A stretch of 64,000 nt of DNA from Bacteroides sp. (GTDB taxonomy: Bacteria > Bacteroidota > Bacteroidia > Bacteroidales > Bacteroidaceae). Under the pieces are notes generated by a model, which had not been told where the DNA came from, ran no database searches, and was given only the letters and a program-made list of their open reading frames with translations. Both the position numbers and the translations under genes were made by a program. The stretch spans positions 1 to 64,000 of the forward strand of contig JAJQFD010000040.1 of NCBI GenBank assembly GCA_021201335.1, given 5' to 3'. This document shows, piece by piece, positions 34,357 through 44,419 of the stretch. Position 1 is the first letter of the stretch. Each line of letters begins with the position of its first letter.

Positions 34357-36135
34357 TTAGTTTTTATGAATAAAGCCGAGTAGGTCTTGCATTCCCATCG
34401 TAATCAGACGGTATAAGGATGCATTAAATAAATTCATGCCTTCATCATTTACCGGATATTTGCCCAACAGAAGGGATTGTATATATAATATGTGTACAAT
34501 CGATTCGAAAACCACTACATCTTTTATTTCAGTGAGTGTTTGAATCAATTCATTGTTAGCATTCATACACAACGTAGGAACTGTTTTTTCAACTTTGGGT
34601 TTAAAGGCACCCAATACAGCATTAAGCGGGTTGTTGGCTGACTTTGAGTTTTCTAATGTAATTTTCTCACTGGCAACATAAATCACTGGTGTATCTATGG
34701 GAGTGAAATACTTCAGTTTACATACACATCCCATGGGTTTTAATAACTCATTGCAACGTCCTTCAAAATCCAGGTAAGTAGGATGGTCTGAATAGGAAAC
34801 ATTTTTGAAACTATCTAATATATATGAAGGAGTTATTTTTTCCAGTTTGAAATCAAATTGCCGGGTGGCTTTCTTCAACAAAGTTTCATCGAAAGTATAA
34901 GCGGCATTGATAACCAGCATTCCTTGGGAGGAAGCGATCCGCCGGATTTGTTTGAAATCATCCAATACAGGTGTATAGTACACCTGTGAACTATTATTGC
35001 GAATACTTTTGAAGTTACGTATTCCCTTATTCGTTTCAAAAGGAAGTGTGTCAATAAAAAGACTTAGCATCTCATTGTCTTCTGCCGCAATCGCTTTGAT
35101 ATGAAGATAATGTATATCCAGTATCTTAGCAAAGAGATCCGGATTAGAGTGAATCAACCCTTTCAGGTAATTCTTAATTGCTATTCCAATTTCTGCCGAG
35201 GCTTTCCGAAGTTCATCATTATTCACCAGCGATTCGCGGGAAGCAGTAGACGAAAGAGTTTCCACATTTAATATACATTTCACAAAGAATGCCCAGGGGG
35301 GGAGAAGATTGCAATCTTCCTCACTCAGCAACATTCGTTTGAGGTATATTTTATGGGTCAGTTTCCCGGAGAATTGCGTTTTAAAAGGCAGAATGAAAAT
35401 AGTACCTGTTATCTTCCCCGCTTCAGTTTGTACCTGAAAAGCATCCAGAAACGATGCCTGGAATACTTTCCTTCCAAAAGAAAGCAAGTCTGCTTTGCTG
35501 GCATCCGGATCTAACCATATCGGACACGCATCATTGATTTGTACCCGTTTGTCACCTTGAATTAAGAAGATCGGGTAGGGCAGAGAGCTCCCATAAAGAG
35601 TCAGGTTACGTTTGAATGTCTCATACTCAAAGAGATGTTTCCATTCTTTTTTGGGCTTTAAGATAACGGTTGTACCAATCGGTCGATTATCCTGAATGTT
35701 AACAATCTCATACGTACCGTCCGCTTTACCACACCATCGGATGACTTCTTTATTCATGGCCGATCGTGTTTCGAATATAATATCATTACTTACCACAAAG
35801 CAGGATAACAGGCCAATACCAAACCTTCCGATAAAATCGGCAGAAGATAATGAATCTCTTTTGGAACTTTCGCCAATAACAGTAAGTACTTGGTGGATAT
35901 CATTTTCCGTAAGTCCGATTCCGTTGTCGGTAAAACGCAGCGCGCCATCTTCACGAAGCTCTGCTTCTAGGCATCCTTCAAATGTTTCGTCTAGAGTGCG
36001 AAACGCGGTAATAGCATCTATCCCGTTTTGAAGCAATTCTCTGACAAACGTACTCGGATTACTGTAAATGTGCTCTGAGAGCAATGATATCATCCCTTTC
36101 AGATTTACCTGAAATAGATAAGGCTTATTCTCCAT
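34357..36135 (-). CDS. HSP90-family protein (divergent HtpG-like)
   Basis: 592 residues against 610-640 for typical HtpG. The N-terminal GHKL ATPase is complete: RELLQNGIDA (Glu33, Asn37), FTDNGIGL (Asp70, Gly72) and GRFGIGLLSCF (101-111). The middle domain shows SSTASRESLVNNDELR, equivalent to the HtpG segment that contains the ATP-contacting Arg. The C-terminal 250 residues are poorly similar to HtpG and may dimerise differently. It is likely an ATP-driven chaperone with a specialised client. It starts 2 nt after the SEL1-repeat gene and precedes the TPR-like gene. Confidence 0.85.
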   Translation of the reverse strand: MENKPYLFQVNLKGMISLLSEHIYSNPSTFVRELLQNGIDAITAFRTLDETFEGCLEAELREDGALRFTDNGIGLTENDIHQVLTVIGESSKRDSLSSADFIGRFGIGLLSCFVVSNDIIFETRSAMNKEVIRWCGKADGTYEIVNIQDNRPIGTTVILKPKKEWKHLFEYETFKRNLTLYGSSLPYPIFLIQGDKRVQINDACPIWLDPDASKADLLSFGRKVFQASFLDAFQVQTEAGKITGTIFILPFKTQFSGKLTHKIYLKRMLLSEEDCNLLPPWAFFVKCILNVETLSSTASRESLVNNDELRKASAEIGIAIKNYLKGLIHSNPDLFAKILDIHYLHIKAIAAEDNEMLSLFIDTLPFETNKGIRNFKSIRNNSSQVYYTPVLDDFKQIRRIASSQGMLVINAAYTFDETLLKKATRQFDFKLEKITPSYILDSFKNVSYSDHPTYLDFEGRCNELLKPMGCVCKLKYFTPIDTPVIYVASEKITLENSKSANNPLNAVLGAFKPKVEKTVPTLCMNANNELIQTLTEIKDVVVFESIVHILYIQSLLLGKYPVNDEGMNLFNASLYRLITMGMQDLLGFIHKN

Positions 36136-36137
36136 GA

Positions 36138-38569
36138 TTAATTCCTTCGTCTTCTTCCTATAATTTTTAAAGCCTGCTCGTGTCCGTTGTCTGCTGCAAG
36201 TTCAAAATACTCCATAGCTTTCTCTTCATTCTCTTCAACTCCTTTACCCACAAGGTAGCAATTACCCAGTTCAAACTGTGCTTTGCCGTAATTATTATCA
36301 GCAGCTTGTTCCATCAACTGGATTCCTTCTTCCTGATCAGGCATACATCCTTCACCGTTTAATAACATTTTCGCTTTGAAGTATATCGAAGGTGTATAGG
36401 CATATTCGGCCCCTTCACAGAACCAACGGAATGCTTCTTCATAGTTTTTTTGAGTACCTGTGCCGTAATAGTAACAACGGCCTACTTCGTGCATCGCACG
36501 CATATAGCCATCTTCCGCAGCCTTAAGATAATATTTAAATGCTTCCCCATCATTCTCTTCTACGCCAATGCCATATTCCAGACAAATACCTAAGCCTTGA
36601 TTGACATATCCTTGCTCAGCAGCTTTCATATAATATGCATATGCTTTCTGAGTTTCTTCTTTATCAGCATAATCGTAGAGATAATAATCTCCCAGTTCCA
36701 TGAGGGCATAAGGATAATCCTCTTCTGCGGCTTTCGAGAACCATTTAAAAGCTTCTTCATAATCTGTAGGAACATCATCCAGCCCATACGTGTAATAACT
36801 TCCCACTTTGTATTGAGCGTATACATATCCCTGTTCAGCTGCCCGAAGCATATATTCCAATGCTTTTTTCCGTTTACTTCCACTCCATAGCCTTCTTCGT
36901 AACATACAGCCAGTTCGGTTTCTCCTTTAGCAATTTGGCTGTCTGCCGCCATTTGCAGATAACGTATGGCTTCATCCGGATTTTCCTCTGTTCCGATGGC
37001 ATGCCGGTAACAACGGCCTGCCAGATAGTATGCGTATGGATATTCTTTTTCAGCTGCCTGCAGGATCAGTTCGAAAGACTTACTCAGATCCTGTTCTACT
37101 CCGTTGCCTTCTTCATACATAAATGCCAGTTCAACCATGCAGTAGGGGGATTCCATTTCTAATCCCCGCTGATAATATTCCAGGGCTTTTTCCAGGTTCT
37201 TTTCTCCGGCGATTCCCGTCAGATGGTAACGGCCGGCCGCTTCGATACCGTATATGTCATTCAGTTCGACTGCTTTTTCATAATAATAAAGAGCGGTTGT
37301 ATAGTCAGCTTGTCCTTCGTTGTTATGCGAACCTTCTTCATAAATGCTACCCAGCCGGAAAGCAGCATAACCAGAACCTTCCTGGATGGCTTGCATTAAC
37401 AGACTCGCGCATTTTTCCATATCCTTATCATAGATATTTCCGGTATAATAAAGGTTGGCTTTACAAAGCAAAGCTTCCGGATATTTTTGTTCGACAGATT
37501 GTTCCAGATAAAACAATCCTTTTTCCTCCTCTTTATATTCATCAGTAAACAGTAATACACAGGCTAGCTGATAGGTGCTATATGCATCTTCATACTGATA
37601 TCCTTTGTATAGCCACTGAATGGCCCGTTCGTTATCTTCCCATTCCTGTCCGGATTTATAATAGCAATAAAACAGGCTTCGTACCACATCGTGTTGTCCA
37701 GCCTTAAAAGCTTCTTCCAATAGTCGTATACCTTCCTGTGGTGTACCACCTTCAATCAACTGGTTGTAATTGAGTACTCCCATTCGGGTGAGGGCAAAGC
37801 GCGTAACATTGTTATTTAATACCTTCCGATAAGAGTTAGCAGCATCTTCTGGTTGGTTATCGTATTCGAACAACAAACCTTCCAATTCATAAACCAGTGT
37901 TTCTGCTTCCAACAATATCCCTTCCTGCTGAATGGATTTCAATTTTTCCCTAGCTTCGTCCAGCTTGCTTTCCCGGATTGAAATATGAGCTTTGTAAACG
38001 GCGGTTTTCTGACTGACTACTGCATCAGGAATATCATTCATTAATGCCATTCCCTTTTCCTGATCCGTTACGTCGAGAATGCCCGTATACAGATAATATC
38101 CCCATAACATACGGGCCGTATAATTTCCCCGGTTGGTGGCTTCTTCCAGAAGAGGTAGTATAATGGATTTATTTTCGTATCCACGGCGTGGACGAAAATG
38201 TTGAAGTGCCTTTTCAATGAGTGCTTCAGCCGATAACGGAGAGAGTTCATCGAAAAGCTGGTTAATTTTAGTCCAGTAGAAAGAATAGTCTTCTTCATTA
38301 AGATTCACCGATGCCAGACTATCGTATGTCCTAAATATTTTATCAAATAATTTTTCTATTGATTTTATCTCAAATTGGTTCCGGATTGTATATTCTAATA
38401 ATGCAAGTGCTTGGAACCAGTATTCAGGTTGCATCAACTTCTCGTGGGTGGAGGTGCCCAAAAGCTCTGTTTCTGTTATTTCTTTTCCAAGTAAATTTTT
38501 GTAAGTTTCCTGATAAAAAGTTTCCAGCGTTTTTTGTTCTTTTTCCAGGAAGGAGGTAAATGTTTCCAT
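36138..38569 (-). CDS. SEL1-repeat protein, reading frame shifted at an A6 tract
   Basis: Translation from ATG 38569 (METFTSFLEKEQ) gives a helical N-terminus and then SEL1-like repeats (about 36 residues each: AAFRLGSIYEEGSHNNEGQA, ALEYYQRGLEMESPYCMVEL). At 36864-36869 the sequence GGA AAA AAG puts the rest in the -1 frame: the zero frame continues as non-repeat sequence to a stop at 36626, while the -1 frame resumes at KALEYMLRAAEQGYVYAQY and carries about six more SEL1 repeats to 36138. Joining the two restores a perfect repeat and gives about 810 residues. The site is A AAA AAG, the dnaX-type slippery heptamer, so programmed slippage, mutation or a missing A are all possible. Two nt separate it from the HSP90-like gene. 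Confidence 0.8.
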
Positions 38570-38910
38570 ATATATCAATTCAATAAGAGTGTTTATATCT
38601 TGTTTGTTTTGAAAACACAAAGATAGCAGACTTGAATAGGAATCCCTAATAAAAAGGTTTTTTCTTGTGATGATTTATCGTTATAGAGGATGAATGGAAT
38701 TCATCCCGGCTCTTGTGGAGAATAAAAATAAGGAAAGGTTCATGATGTCATTTAAAAAGCAGAAGATAAAAGAGGATATATGGAGGGTTATTACCCTTTA
38801 AAATCCACCTGAGGATAATGGAATATATTTTACAATAAAGATGTTGTGATATTTTATGAATTCAATTTATAATATTTTGATTTACAGAGATTTAAAGTTT
38901 CTCAAAAAAG
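38570..38910. other. Intergenic region upstream of SEL1 operon
   Basis: Mostly AT-rich. A small hairpin (GGATGAAT-GGA-ATTCATCC, 38688-38706) is present. No gene is recognised; array E begins at 38911. Confidence 0.4.
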
Positions 38911-38993
38911 GGTATATAACTAAGGACCCCAAAGGTATATAACTAAGGATGGTCAAGTTATATAACTAGACCCCCTTTAGTTATATACCTAAG
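38911..38993. repeat. Tandem array, 23-bp period, TATATAACTA core (array E)
   Basis: Units GGTATATAACTAAGGACC... start at 38911, 38934 and 38957; a fourth, with the core reversed (TTAGTTATATACC), ends the array near 38993. The same architecture as arrays B, F and G (direct units closed by an inverted copy), but an unrelated sequence. Confidence 0.75.
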
Positions 38994-39127
38994 CAACGCT
39001 ATGTAGTACACTATATATAATTATTTACAATCATGTGAAAAGCTGTAGTTGGTAATTGTCACCACTTTCATTGAAGATTTAAGTGAAGAAGAATCACCGG
39101 TATCGGGTAAGACGCCATCTATAGATA

Positions 39128-40102
39128 TCAGAGACGTATTTTATCCAACACCTCATGCTGTTTCTGAAAAAATGCCCTTCTTTCAATACTACCCGAATTA
39201 GAAATCAGCACCGAAATCTTTCGAAGTGACTTTATCCATTCTTTTACTTTTAAATAACTATCCGGATTATTATATATTACTGAATAAGAGAATTTTGAAC
39301 TCATGGATATTGAATTCATATTCTCGGAAGCGTAATAACTACTACCAACCCCCATATGGACCGATGATACATAAAAATAGGTTTTATTGCTGTATGGAAA
39401 TTCTGGAGCATCTGTATGGCTGACTCATCTCTCCATTCTTCCTATCAATTCCTTCAGTTCTAATCGGATCGTTTCAATTTCTTCAGGGGTAATAATATTC
39501 ATTTGACGGAAATAAATAATTTCCGAAACTAAATCGGGGATAATGCAGGGATCCCATATATAAAAAATCCTGTTAAACTTCAATTCTTTGATTCTTTCTT
39601 TTAAATCTCTGAAGACCGTGGGTAATTTCCATTCGGAAAATTTAAAATATTCTTCCGCACTTATAAAATAATGCCCCCATTTAAATAACATGAATTTTAA
39701 AAGTTGGGGAGAGTTTATACAAAAAAGTATGGGAAGAGAATCAAGCACAAGACCAGCTTCTGTTGGATGCTTGCAAATTTCCCTCATCAATAGGAGCGTA
39801 TTATTAATCCAATTTCCCAGTACCTTGATAGAATCTTGTTTGGCAGGTGACCCAAGGAAGACAGGCATCCATAAATGCCCTGGAATGTTATACAAAAGAT
39901 CATCAAGAGAGATACTGAAGGTTTTTGCTATTATTCCCATTTCGCGGATTGAAAAACTTACTTTACCACTTACGCGTCTGTATGCCGCTTCTTTTTCGAT
40001 CTTTAGTACTTCAGCAATTTTATTAATAAGATCGGATTTCCTTTCTGCCCTGTTATGTAAAGCGAGAAGGAATTCATCATTTAGATCTGTTGTTTTCATC
40101 AC
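39128..40102 (-). pseudogene. HTH-type transcriptional regulator interrupted by an in-frame TGA
   Basis: From ATG 40102 a 225-codon frame encodes a helix-turn-helix protein (NKIAEVLKIEKEAAYRRVSG, then FSIREMGIIAKTFSISLDDL), stopping at TGA 39427-39425. The same frame then stays open for 98 more codons to 39128 with ordinary protein-like sequence (YFYVSSVHMGVGSSYYAS, LKVKEWIKSLRKISVLIS). The reassembled product is about 324 residues, a size I associate with Bacteroidales HTH proteins that pair an N-terminal Cro-like domain with a long helical C-terminus. The TGA is either a point nonsense mutation, a sequencing error or a read-through site. The lectin-like gene is divergent from it, 355 nt away. 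Confidence 0.65.
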
Positions 40103-40409
40103 AGCATTGGTTAGGTTGGTTAGAAAATACTTATTGGTAAATTCCTCATGTAAAATTATAAAATATTCTGTAAATCTAGCTTATTCGGATGTGTAATATT
40201 ATCATTGCCAACAATATATACTTATTATCTCTTTATTCATTGTAAGAAAAGTCTGGATTGTGTTTAATTTCCATTTCAGTCAGCTAAATTAGTGCTTTTA
40301 TTCGCATGATAAGTCACAATCAGACAATGATTATACTAAATCCGCAAATCAGGATATAGGTTTATTGTAAACAATCTCATGTTAACTTTTTCAGGAATTA
40401 TAATCAATA

Positions 40410-40417
40410 TATTTTTG
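40410..40417 (+). promoter_or_regulatory. -7 promoter element (TATTTTTG) of lectin-like gene
   Basis: TAnnTTTG match 40 nt before the ATG at 40458; TTTT (one mismatch to TTTG) lies 19 nt upstream at 40387-40390. The remainder of the 355-nt divergent region shows nothing else recognisable. Confidence 0.5.
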
Positions 40418-40457
40418 TATTATAGCTTTCACCTATCGATCAATTAAAAATATTAAT

Positions 40458-42065
40458 ATGAAAAAGCTAATTTGTTTCATCGTTACTTGGTTTCTCTGTG
40501 CCTTGAGCCTTAAGATATCCTCCCAGAACCCTCCATATCCATTCTTTCGTTCGTTTTTGGACACTAAGATGGACAATATAACTATTGCAACCTTTTTACC
40601 TAACAACCCTTCGAATAGTGCCAACTGGAACAGAACTAATCGGGCCAAACTCGTCAGCGGATTGGGTCTGCAACTTACTGAAGGAAAAGCGGAGGTGGGT
40701 GCTTTTTACATTGATGGTTACTTTTTCACCACGAAAGAGGGTTTGATAATTGAATTCGAATATATCATGAAATATACCCAACCGGGAGATACTGCATTGA
40801 CAGACGGTATTTGCATGTTCCTTGTGGATGCGAGTACTACAAAATACATCGGAAGTAATCTTAAGTACGGAGCCGAAGGATCTGGATTCGGATATACGCA
40901 CAGGCAGTCTAACCCTGGTTTAGGAATAAAAGATCAGCTCTTGCAGATAACAGGGATGAAAGGAGCATATCTGGGTGTGGCACTTGACCAGGGACACTTT
41001 AAAGAACTGCGCGAAGAGGGTGACGAAGTAAGAAATGGAATATCATATAGAGTAGGTAGTGTGGAGGATGCCAAACCTGAAAGACACGATCACTCCAGTA
41101 ATGTAACGGTTAGAGGGGCAGCAGGGCGGGACGTTATGAAAGCGAAAACTACTAGTGATGAAAAAACACATACTTTTCAGGAAGGTTTTTGGGGTTATCC
41201 TGTACTGGTTACCCGGCATACAGGTGGTTCCGGAACGGGCTATCACAATGAAGCTTGGTACGAGCTCGATACTAGCAACGGAGATTATAAACAGCATATT
41301 CCGTCTGCTTCAGAGATAATTGATACTCCTTTTGATATTGCAGGCGGATCGACCTTTACCCAACCTACTGAAGCAGCGTACCGCAAAGCTATCATTTCCC
41401 TTCAACCTACAGAGAGAAAAGATGGTTTTTATATTACTGTCACCATACAGCACGGAGAAAAGAAAACGGTGGTACTTAAAGACTATTCATATCCACTGGA
41501 ACTTAAATATAGGGAAAATGGCGCTATCAGATATATGGGAAAGTATACAACACAACTTTATTATGACCCTCCTGTTCTGAATTTGAAGATACCTGACCCT
41601 ACTCAACTTGTTCTCGGATTTATGGCATCAACCGGATTTGAAACTTCATATACCAATGTGATTAAAAACCTGCGTATTACACTCTTGTATGCAGCAAATA
41701 CGGCTAACGATGATTTTGTTGATCACCGTCGTGGCCCGGTTACTATAAGGCCTCTGGATAATGATTGGGGATTTAAAAAAGAAGGAGATCAGGTGGTTCA
41801 ATGCAGTGAATGTCTCGATCTTACAAGTTTTCGGTTCTGGAAGGATGAATATAACTGTTTGGGAGATCAGAAATTTGAGTATATTGATCCAGGTAAAGGT
41901 AAATGGGTTTATAATCCGGCATTGGGTACAACCATGTTTTTCCCAGTGAAAGGATTTACAGGCACTGCCTCCATCATGTATGATATCAAAAGTAAAGAAA
42001 ATCCTTATAATGGAGAGGAATTCCGTTCGTCGTTAGCAACTATATCAATAACACTAAAAAACTAA
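40458..42065 (+). CDS. Secreted L-type-lectin-like domain protein
   Basis: 535 residues with a signal peptide (1-22, LKISSQN). Residues about 45-420 have the character of a legume-lectin-like jelly roll with insertions: LIIEFEYIMKYTQPGDTALT, TDGICMFLVDAS (comparable to the GDG...F segment of L-type lectins), YGAEGSGFGYTH, GAYLGVALDQGHF, and near the end of the domain LVLGFMASTGFETSYTNVIK. Residues 430-535 form a beta-rich C-terminal domain (RGPVTIRPLDNDWG, WVYNPALGTTMFFPVKGFTG). It probably binds glycans outside the cell or acts as an adhesion protein. It is divergent from the interrupted HTH gene, which could have controlled it. Confidence 0.7.
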   Translation: MKKLICFIVTWFLCALSLKISSQNPPYPFFRSFLDTKMDNITIATFLPNNPSNSANWNRTNRAKLVSGLGLQLTEGKAEVGAFYIDGYFFTTKEGLIIEFEYIMKYTQPGDTALTDGICMFLVDASTTKYIGSNLKYGAEGSGFGYTHRQSNPGLGIKDQLLQITGMKGAYLGVALDQGHFKELREEGDEVRNGISYRVGSVEDAKPERHDHSSNVTVRGAAGRDVMKAKTTSDEKTHTFQEGFWGYPVLVTRHTGGSGTGYHNEAWYELDTSNGDYKQHIPSASEIIDTPFDIAGGSTFTQPTEAAYRKAIISLQPTERKDGFYITVTIQHGEKKTVVLKDYSYPLELKYRENGAIRYMGKYTTQLYYDPPVLNLKIPDPTQLVLGFMASTGFETSYTNVIKNLRITLLYAANTANDDFVDHRRGPVTIRPLDNDWGFKKEGDQVVQCSECLDLTSFRFWKDEYNCLGDQKFEYIDPGKGKWVYNPALGTTMFFPVKGFTGTASIMYDIKSKENPYNGEEFRSSLATISITLKN

Positions 42066-42080
42066 CCCTAAGATGGAATG

Positions 42081-42131
42081 GAATAATACCGGCATGCACC
42101 TATTACTTACAGATGTGCCGGTATTATTCGG
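42081..42131. terminator. Terminator between convergent lectin-like and GH105 genes
   Basis: 14-bp perfect stem GAATAATACCGGCA / TGCCGGTATTATTC with a 21-nt loop. Confidence 0.8.
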
Positions 42132-42145
42132 TTTCAATGATGTTT

Positions 42146-43504
42146 CTATTTATTCAATAAATAATCTTCATATTCCAACGATGCCATAATAAATGTACCA
42201 ATTGCTTTTCCTTCATTTTCAACAATGGTGACATCTTTCCCGCAAAGGTAATAGTTAATCGTTCCGGTTCGGGAAGGATCTTTGGCGGGACCCAATCCAG
42301 CGGAAGCACAAGTCTGTACAATATCGGTTCTATCTTCCTGTTCGCGGATAAATGTTTTTAGCAAACCCTGATATGCTTTTTCGGCAACCGGTAAGTAAGT
42401 AGCTTTATCTAACAGGCCCAACCGGATTCCTTTCAGATAAGCATACGTGAAAATAGAGGAACAAGATGCTTCCAGATAATTGGGGGCTGTTCCGATATTG
42501 TATGTTTCACCGTTTATTGTATCACCTTTGCCATCGGCAGTGGTGGAAGAATCATATTGTAGCAATTGATACCATACTCCTGATTCCTGATCCTGCCAGC
42601 GTTTTAATCCGGCTGCTACCTCATTGAATATCTTTAATACCGCTTCATAATCTGAATGATTTTTAGGCATATATTCTAGTACGTCTGCCAATGCGGCAAA
42701 ATACCATCCCATTCCACGTCCCCAGAACTCTTTGCTACAACCTAAGAATGGTTCTTCCTGGTTGGCCCAGAAAGAGTTTGGGTCTATTGGTTCTGCCGAC
42801 CAGGCATGATAGTTTAATTGTTTGTCCGGATTGTATGTATAGTGATGGATGGTTTTGAATTGCAAAGCAATATCTTCCCAACTTTCAGCGTTATCTTTTG
42901 TCTCAGGATCGCCGAAAGCATGTTGCCATTCTGCATAAATAGTTGAGCCCATGTAGAGCCCATCCAGCCACATCTGGTTTGGATAAACAGCTTTATGGAA
43001 GAATCCTCCGGCACCGGGTAACCCTTTGTTGATACGGGAATGATCATATTTTAGTTTGTTGCGAATAACAGTTGCAGCGGTTTTATAGCGTTCGGCATCC
43101 TTCGTATTGCCTTTTTCCATTTCTTCTTTGTATAGAGTGAAATAAATTCTTCCGGCGGGCAAGTCATCAATATTACTGGGACGCAAGGCTGTTTCACCTT
43201 TGGAGTTAAGAATCATGGTGCCGTCTTCGTTGGTATTTCTGTCGGCAAAAGCTTTTACCGCATCGTAATATTCTGTTTTATCTGGATACATGGCCCATGC
43301 TTTCAGTACGGCATTGGCTACTAATCCCGAAACATAATCCCAACCGGTGTTAGCTAATTCAGTCTGGTGTTTACGGTTGCAGTAGGAATCTTTGAGTCCA
43401 TGAGATTCTACCATCTTTTGTGACCATCTTTTTGTCTCTGTCTGGGGTGGGGGTGTACAAGCTGCTATTAACAAAGGAATAGCCAGTAATAAGTATCTCC
43501 TCAT
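42146..43504 (-). CDS. GH88/GH105-type unsaturated glucuronyl/galacturonyl hydrolase, lipoprotein
   Basis: 452 residues, lipobox cysteine at 16 (IAACTPPP). The (alpha/alpha)6-barrel fits GH105/YteR enzymes: GAGGFFHKAVYPNQMWLDGL holds the conserved Asp, WGRGMGWYFAALADVLEYMP the second conserved region, and YLEASCSSIFTYAYLKGIR the third. GH105 enzymes remove the 4,5-unsaturated galacturonyl residue left by pectate or rhamnogalacturonan lyases, so this would act after the PL1 enzyme at 6.9 kb. Cellular location is probably periplasmic, membrane-anchored. Single gene, convergent with the lectin-like gene. Confidence 0.88.
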   Translation of the reverse strand: MRRYLLLAIPLLIAACTPPPQTETKRWSQKMVESHGLKDSYCNRKHQTELANTGWDYVSGLVANAVLKAWAMYPDKTEYYDAVKAFADRNTNEDGTMILNSKGETALRPSNIDDLPAGRIYFTLYKEEMEKGNTKDAERYKTAATVIRNKLKYDHSRINKGLPGAGGFFHKAVYPNQMWLDGLYMGSTIYAEWQHAFGDPETKDNAESWEDIALQFKTIHHYTYNPDKQLNYHAWSAEPIDPNSFWANQEEPFLGCSKEFWGRGMGWYFAALADVLEYMPKNHSDYEAVLKIFNEVAAGLKRWQDQESGVWYQLLQYDSSTTADGKGDTINGETYNIGTAPNYLEASCSSIFTYAYLKGIRLGLLDKATYLPVAEKAYQGLLKTFIREQEDRTDIVQTCASAGLGPAKDPSRTGTINYYLCGKDVTIVENEGKAIGTFIMASLEYEDYLLNK

Positions 43505-43696
43505 AATTTTGTATTAAATTTATTTTTCTGGTTACAAAGATAATCTTTGGAGCGTCTAGCTTATAGTAAAAATTGATATTAATGCTCTATAAATTGATAC
43601 CCGACAAACAATATGGAAAGTTAGGATGTTTAAAATAGGTGATGAATGTTTATTTTATCTGTTATTAGTTTTTAGTTATATTAGTAGAAAAGAATT

Positions 43697-44230
43697 ATGA
43701 AAAAAGTAATATTGTTGTTATGTGTAGTCAGTTTAGGATTTACCGGATGTGGTACGACGAGTCCTGAACAGAAAGCAATGGAAAAGGCACAACAGCAGGC
43801 ACGGTATGAGGCTAGCGTGCAAGCGTTGAAAGATCAGAGTTTTGTGATTGAAGCGGATCGGATTAATTTTAAACGCGGTCGCTTTGTGTATGTAACTGCC
43901 AATACTAATTTTATTATGGTAGATGGAACGAAAGCAACTATCCAAATGGCTTTTAACTCATCGTATGCAGGGCCGAATGGAATTGGAGGTATTACAGTAG
44001 ATGGAACAGTATCGGGAGTAAAGATGGAAACCGATAAAAAAGGAAATGTAACTTACAGCATGATGGTACAGGGAGCAGCCGTATCAGCAAATGTGCTTAT
44101 TAACCTGCCAAAAGGTACGAATCAATGTAGTGCGACCGTAACTCCGAACTTTAGTAGTAATCGGATTGATTTTGATGGCACTCTGTATCCGAAAGAAGAA
44201 TCACAAGTATTCAAAGGACGTTCAATTTAA
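43697..44230 (+). CDS. DUF4251 lipoprotein
   Basis: 177 residues, lipobox at Cys18 (GFTGCGTTS). A charged helix (residues 25-45) precedes the DUF4251 domain: FVIEADRINFKRGRFVYVTA, TNFIMVDGTKATIQMAFNSS, NGIGGITVDGTVSGVKM, and a C-terminal beta region RIDFDGTLYP. The family is widespread in Bacteroidales, of unknown function. It is a single gene with a terminator at 44252. Confidence 0.88.
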   Translation: MKKVILLLCVVSLGFTGCGTTSPEQKAMEKAQQQARYEASVQALKDQSFVIEADRINFKRGRFVYVTANTNFIMVDGTKATIQMAFNSSYAGPNGIGGITVDGTVSGVKMETDKKGNVTYSMMVQGAAVSANVLINLPKGTNQCSATVTPNFSSNRIDFDGTLYPKEESQVFKGRSI

Positions 44231-44251
44231 CTCAGATTTATATTCATTGTG

Positions 44252-44290
44252 AACCAGTGCTGTTTTCAAGAAGAGCACTGGTTTTATTAT
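44252..44290 (+). terminator. Terminator of DUF4251 gene
   Basis: AACCAGTGCT / AGCACTGGTT stem followed by TTATTATTT. Confidence 0.75.
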
Positions 44291-44384
44291 TTCGACACTT
44301 CAAGTGATACCAACTTTCATGAGTTCAGGGTAAAGGCAAAAGAGTTTTTAAGAATTCCGGTTATAGAAGCTGCCTACATTTCCG

Positions 44385-44392
44385 TATATTTG
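44385..44392 (+). promoter_or_regulatory. -7 promoter element (TATATTTG) of anSME gene
   Basis: TAnnTTTG match 27 nt before the ATG at 44420. Confidence 0.5.
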
Positions 44393-44419
44393 TAGTTCGA
44401 TTGTAACGAAAAGGACTTT

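Noticed and set aside
39226..39423. 65-codon plus-strand frame opposite the interrupted HTH gene
   Set aside because: Antisense to the read-through part of a protein-like frame; no independent support.
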